Source of the DNA: Anaerolineae bacterium
Lineage (GTDB): Bacteria > Chloroflexota > Anaerolineae > Aggregatilineales > Phototrophicaceae
Length of the DNA: 7,616 nucleotides
Reading direction: 5' to 3'
Assembly: GCA_028284565.1 (NCBI GenBank)
Contig: JANQRM010000657.1
Span: 1-7,616, forward strand
Below the pieces are notes generated by a model. The model was not told where the DNA came from. It was given only the letters and a program-made list of their open reading frames with translations, and ran no database searches. The first letter of the stretch is position 1. Each line of letters starts with the position of its first letter. Shown here piece after piece: positions 6,325-7,616 of this stretch. The translations under genes and the position numbers were made by a program.

Positions 6325-6431
6325 CGCTAACATGAGTGTGCCCTAGCTTACAGGATAGGGCTGGTGGCACATCCCACGCTTTCTCAACGCTCGCCCTACG
6401 CAGTTTGAGATATGATGAAGTCGTTGTAGCG
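6325..6431 (+). ncRNA. Possible structured leader or small RNA (nested inverted repeats)
   Basis: Three sets of complementary arms nest without conflict. The outer pair is CGCTA-(A)-CA (6325-6332) with TGTAGCG (6425-6431). The second is TGTGCC (6337-6342) with GGCACA (6366-6371), whose interior allows CCCTA (6341-6345) with TAGGG (6356-6360) as an alternative. The third is TCTCAA (6382-6387) with TTGAGA (6405-6410). This would make a three-way junction of about 107 nt in the 5' leader of the plus-strand gene. It matches no RNA family I recognise, and short complementary arms can arise by chance, so the call is tentative. The strand is assumed from the downstream gene. Confidence 0.25.
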
Positions 6432-6432
6432 A

Positions 6433-6525
6433 ATGTCTATGAAGTTCAATACGGGAACGCACCTGCCAACTGTCGAAAATAGTTATCATCCGCGCGACGG
6501 TAAATTTACTAACAAATCGAAGTGA
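6433..6525 (+). CDS. Doubtful small ORF, 30 aa
   Basis: An ATG-to-TGA frame encoding a hydrophilic, basic 30-residue peptide beginning MSMKFNTGTHLP and ending TNKSK. There is no Shine-Dalgarno sequence before it and no recognised motif or membrane segment. It is recorded only because it is the longest ATG frame I found in the intergenic region; chance is the simplest explanation. Confidence 0.1.
   Translation: MSMKFNTGTHLPTVENSYHPRDGKFTNKSK
6500..6509. promoter_or_regulatory. Perfect 10-bp palindrome GTAAATTTAC, possible operator
   Basis: GTAAATTTAC is self-complementary and AT-centred, about 60 nt upstream of the flippase-like gene's start. Such a site could bind a dimeric regulator, but no second copy or known consensus was seen, and a single 10-mer palindrome is weak evidence. 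Confidence 0.2.
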
Positions 6526-6568
6526 AACCGTTTTCTAACTTTACTGACGAAGAACACATGGAATCTGT

Positions 6569-7616
6569 ATGACCGACACACCACAAAACACATCAGGATT
6601 ACAAAAATATCGCAATCAAATCATCGTCGGGTTAATGCTTGCATTAGGCATTTACGTTCTGTTGCTCCTCTTTCTTGATAATCAAGGACAGTTCTCACAA
6701 ACCGACGGCGTATTAGAACAACTCACATCCTTTCCGTTTTGGATAATCCCGTTGGTTGTCATCTGTCAAATCTTTGTCATTATTTTCCGCTTTATCGAAT
6801 GGCAGTACTATTTAGGTGTGGTCGGCGCACACGAAAAACTACCATGGTTCGATAGCCTCATCATCTTCATGTTTGGCTTCACGATGGTGGTTAGTCCCGG
6901 CAAGGCGGCGGAAGTCCTCAAGGCTGTCTTTGTACGTGCCAAAACCACCATTCCCATTGCCAGAACTGTTCCTGTTGTCCTCGCTGAACGCATGGTTGAC
7001 GGTATTGCTGTTATTGCAATATTGGTGATTTCCCTTCTCTTGGCTGGGGATAGACTCGAATTAGGCGAGTACAGCATGGCTAGTCAAGCGATTATCTTCT
7101 TTTCTGCGATTGCTCTCATCGCCGGATTAATTGTCGTACAAATTCAACCCCTTGCCAATTTCTTCCTCAATCTCATTGCCAAATTACCATTGATTAAACG
7201 CTTTCATCGCTTCTTCCGCGATTTCTATCAAAGTAGTCGCGAGGTATTCCATCTCAAGCATGTCATTCCCATGTCCTTCGTCGGCACAGGTGTCTATGCC
7301 TCCAGTGCTGTAGGTTTCTTTCTCATCTTAATCGGCTTAGGCTTGCCTCCAAGCTGGCAACTCGTCTTAGAAGTGACCTTTATCTTGGGGGTATCATCTG
7401 CAATTGGAGCATTGAGCTTTGTACCTAATGGGGCGGGCGTAACTGAAATTTCCAACACTGCCATGCTCACAGTGATTGTTGCACCACAATATCCCGAAAT
7501 GACCCTAGCAGTCGCAACAGCGGCGGCGATATTGCAAGGCTTCTTTCACAAGTGGTTCCGCGTTCTGGCAGGACTATTATTTACGGTAATATTTCGTAAG
7601 CGACTTTTTAGTGGGG
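6569..7616 (+). CDS. Flippase-like integral membrane protein, LPG_synthase_TM (UPF0104/YbhN-like) family, 3' end cut
   Basis: Open from the ATG at 6569 to the right edge: 349 codons plus one base with no stop. The product is an integral membrane protein with about eight hydrophobic helices. A helix at about 18-37 follows a short polar N-terminus. Family signatures are SPGKAAEVLKAVFVR (109-123; usually PGRxGExxR), AERMVDG (139-145) and FVPNGAGVTE (284-293). These match the transmembrane domain shared with MprF lysylphosphatidylglycerol synthase/flippases, where it moves lipids across the membrane; the catalytic aminoacyl-transferase domain of MprF is absent from what is visible. The basic FRKRLF tail and usual family length (about 320-360 aa) suggest the gene is nearly complete. 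Substrate unknown. GGA 6 nt before the ATG is a weak ribosome binding site. It is transcribed divergently from the murJ operon. Confidence 0.92.
   Translation, partial: MTDTPQNTSGLQKYRNQIIVGLMLALGIYVLLLLFLDNQGQFSQTDGVLEQLTSFPFWIIPLVVICQIFVIIFRFIEWQYYLGVVGAHEKLPWFDSLIIFMFGFTMVVSPGKAAEVLKAVFVRAKTTIPIARTVPVVLAERMVDGIAVIAILVISLLLAGDRLELGEYSMASQAIIFFSAIALIAGLIVVQIQPLANFFLNLIAKLPLIKRFHRFFRDFYQSSREVFHLKHVIPMSFVGTGVYASSAVGFFLILIGLGLPPSWQLVLEVTFILGVSSAIGALSFVPNGAGVTEISNTAMLTVIVAPQYPEMTLAVATAAAILQGFFHKWFRVLAGLLFTVIFRKRLFSG

Larger units (their letters stand above)
6314..6568. other. Divergent intergenic region, no confident gene
   Basis: These 255 nt separate the two divergent transcription units. Contents seen are the bidirectional TATAAT palindrome at the left end, nested inverted repeats from 6325 to 6431, a doubtful 30-codon frame (6433-6525), a second perfect palindrome GTAAATTTAC (6500-6509), and a 4-codon frame ending in an ATGA overlap with the plus-strand gene. 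No tRNA, known riboswitch consensus or intrinsic terminator with a U-tract was recognised. Confidence 0.6.

Noticed and set aside
6337..6371. Hairpin as an intrinsic transcription terminator
   Set aside because: The stem is not followed by a U-rich tract on either strand (plus side continues ATCCCACGC), so it does not look like a Rho-independent terminator.
6808..7077. 89-codon minus-strand frame and other frames antisense to the listed genes
   Set aside because: They lie wholly inside strongly supported genes, lack recognisable motifs and have low-complexity translations typical of antisense shadows.

Overview
The window looks like chromosomal DNA of moderate GC content from a bacterium, most likely a member of the Chloroflexota (Anaerolineae-like). 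This placement is an inference. It rests on the Pro/Thr-rich extracytoplasmic linker joined to a C39-type peptidase and TPRs, the divergent MurJ, and the overall style of the proteins; no rRNA or other phylogenetic marker was available to test it. No tRNA, rRNA, CRISPR array, insertion sequence or phage gene was seen.

Layout. Positions 1-6250 are read on the minus strand, and from 6569 to the right edge the plus strand carries one gene. Reading leftward from the divergent intergenic region (6251-6568), a tightly packed gene string runs: membrane-anchored C39-like peptidase with TPRs, then murJ (lipid II flippase family), an MBL-fold glyoxalase-II-like hydrolase, and an alkaline-phosphatase-superfamily metalloenzyme. 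Junctions are +3 nt, a 4-nt ATGA overlap and +2 nt, so this is very probably one operon with translational coupling. A second minus-strand unit follows, ffh (SRP GTPase) then rpsP (ribosomal protein S16, only the first 17 codons in the window). It has its own well-formed sigma70-type promoter at 1466-1494.

The most notable feature is that murJ is interrupted by a single in-frame TGA at 3893-3895 (codon 300 of 568, counting both stops). Both sides stay in the same frame, and the TGA falls where MurJ proteins normally have glycine in a G-T-x-x-x-P motif. The rest of the gene looks intact, so this is a recent nonsense mutation, a sequencing or assembly error, or a recoding event. A general UGA-to-Gly code is unlikely, because no other gene here has an in-frame TGA and murJ itself ends with TGA.

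On the plus strand is a nearly complete flippase-like integral membrane protein (LPG_synthase_TM/UPF0104 family). The divergent intergenic region holds a perfect 10-bp palindrome, CATTATAATG, that places a consensus -10 box on both strands. It also has a segment with nested inverted repeats that could fold as a structured leader. No complete undescribed system is evident. The points most worth following are the broken murJ, the C39-TPR protein coupled to it, and the divergent regulatory region.
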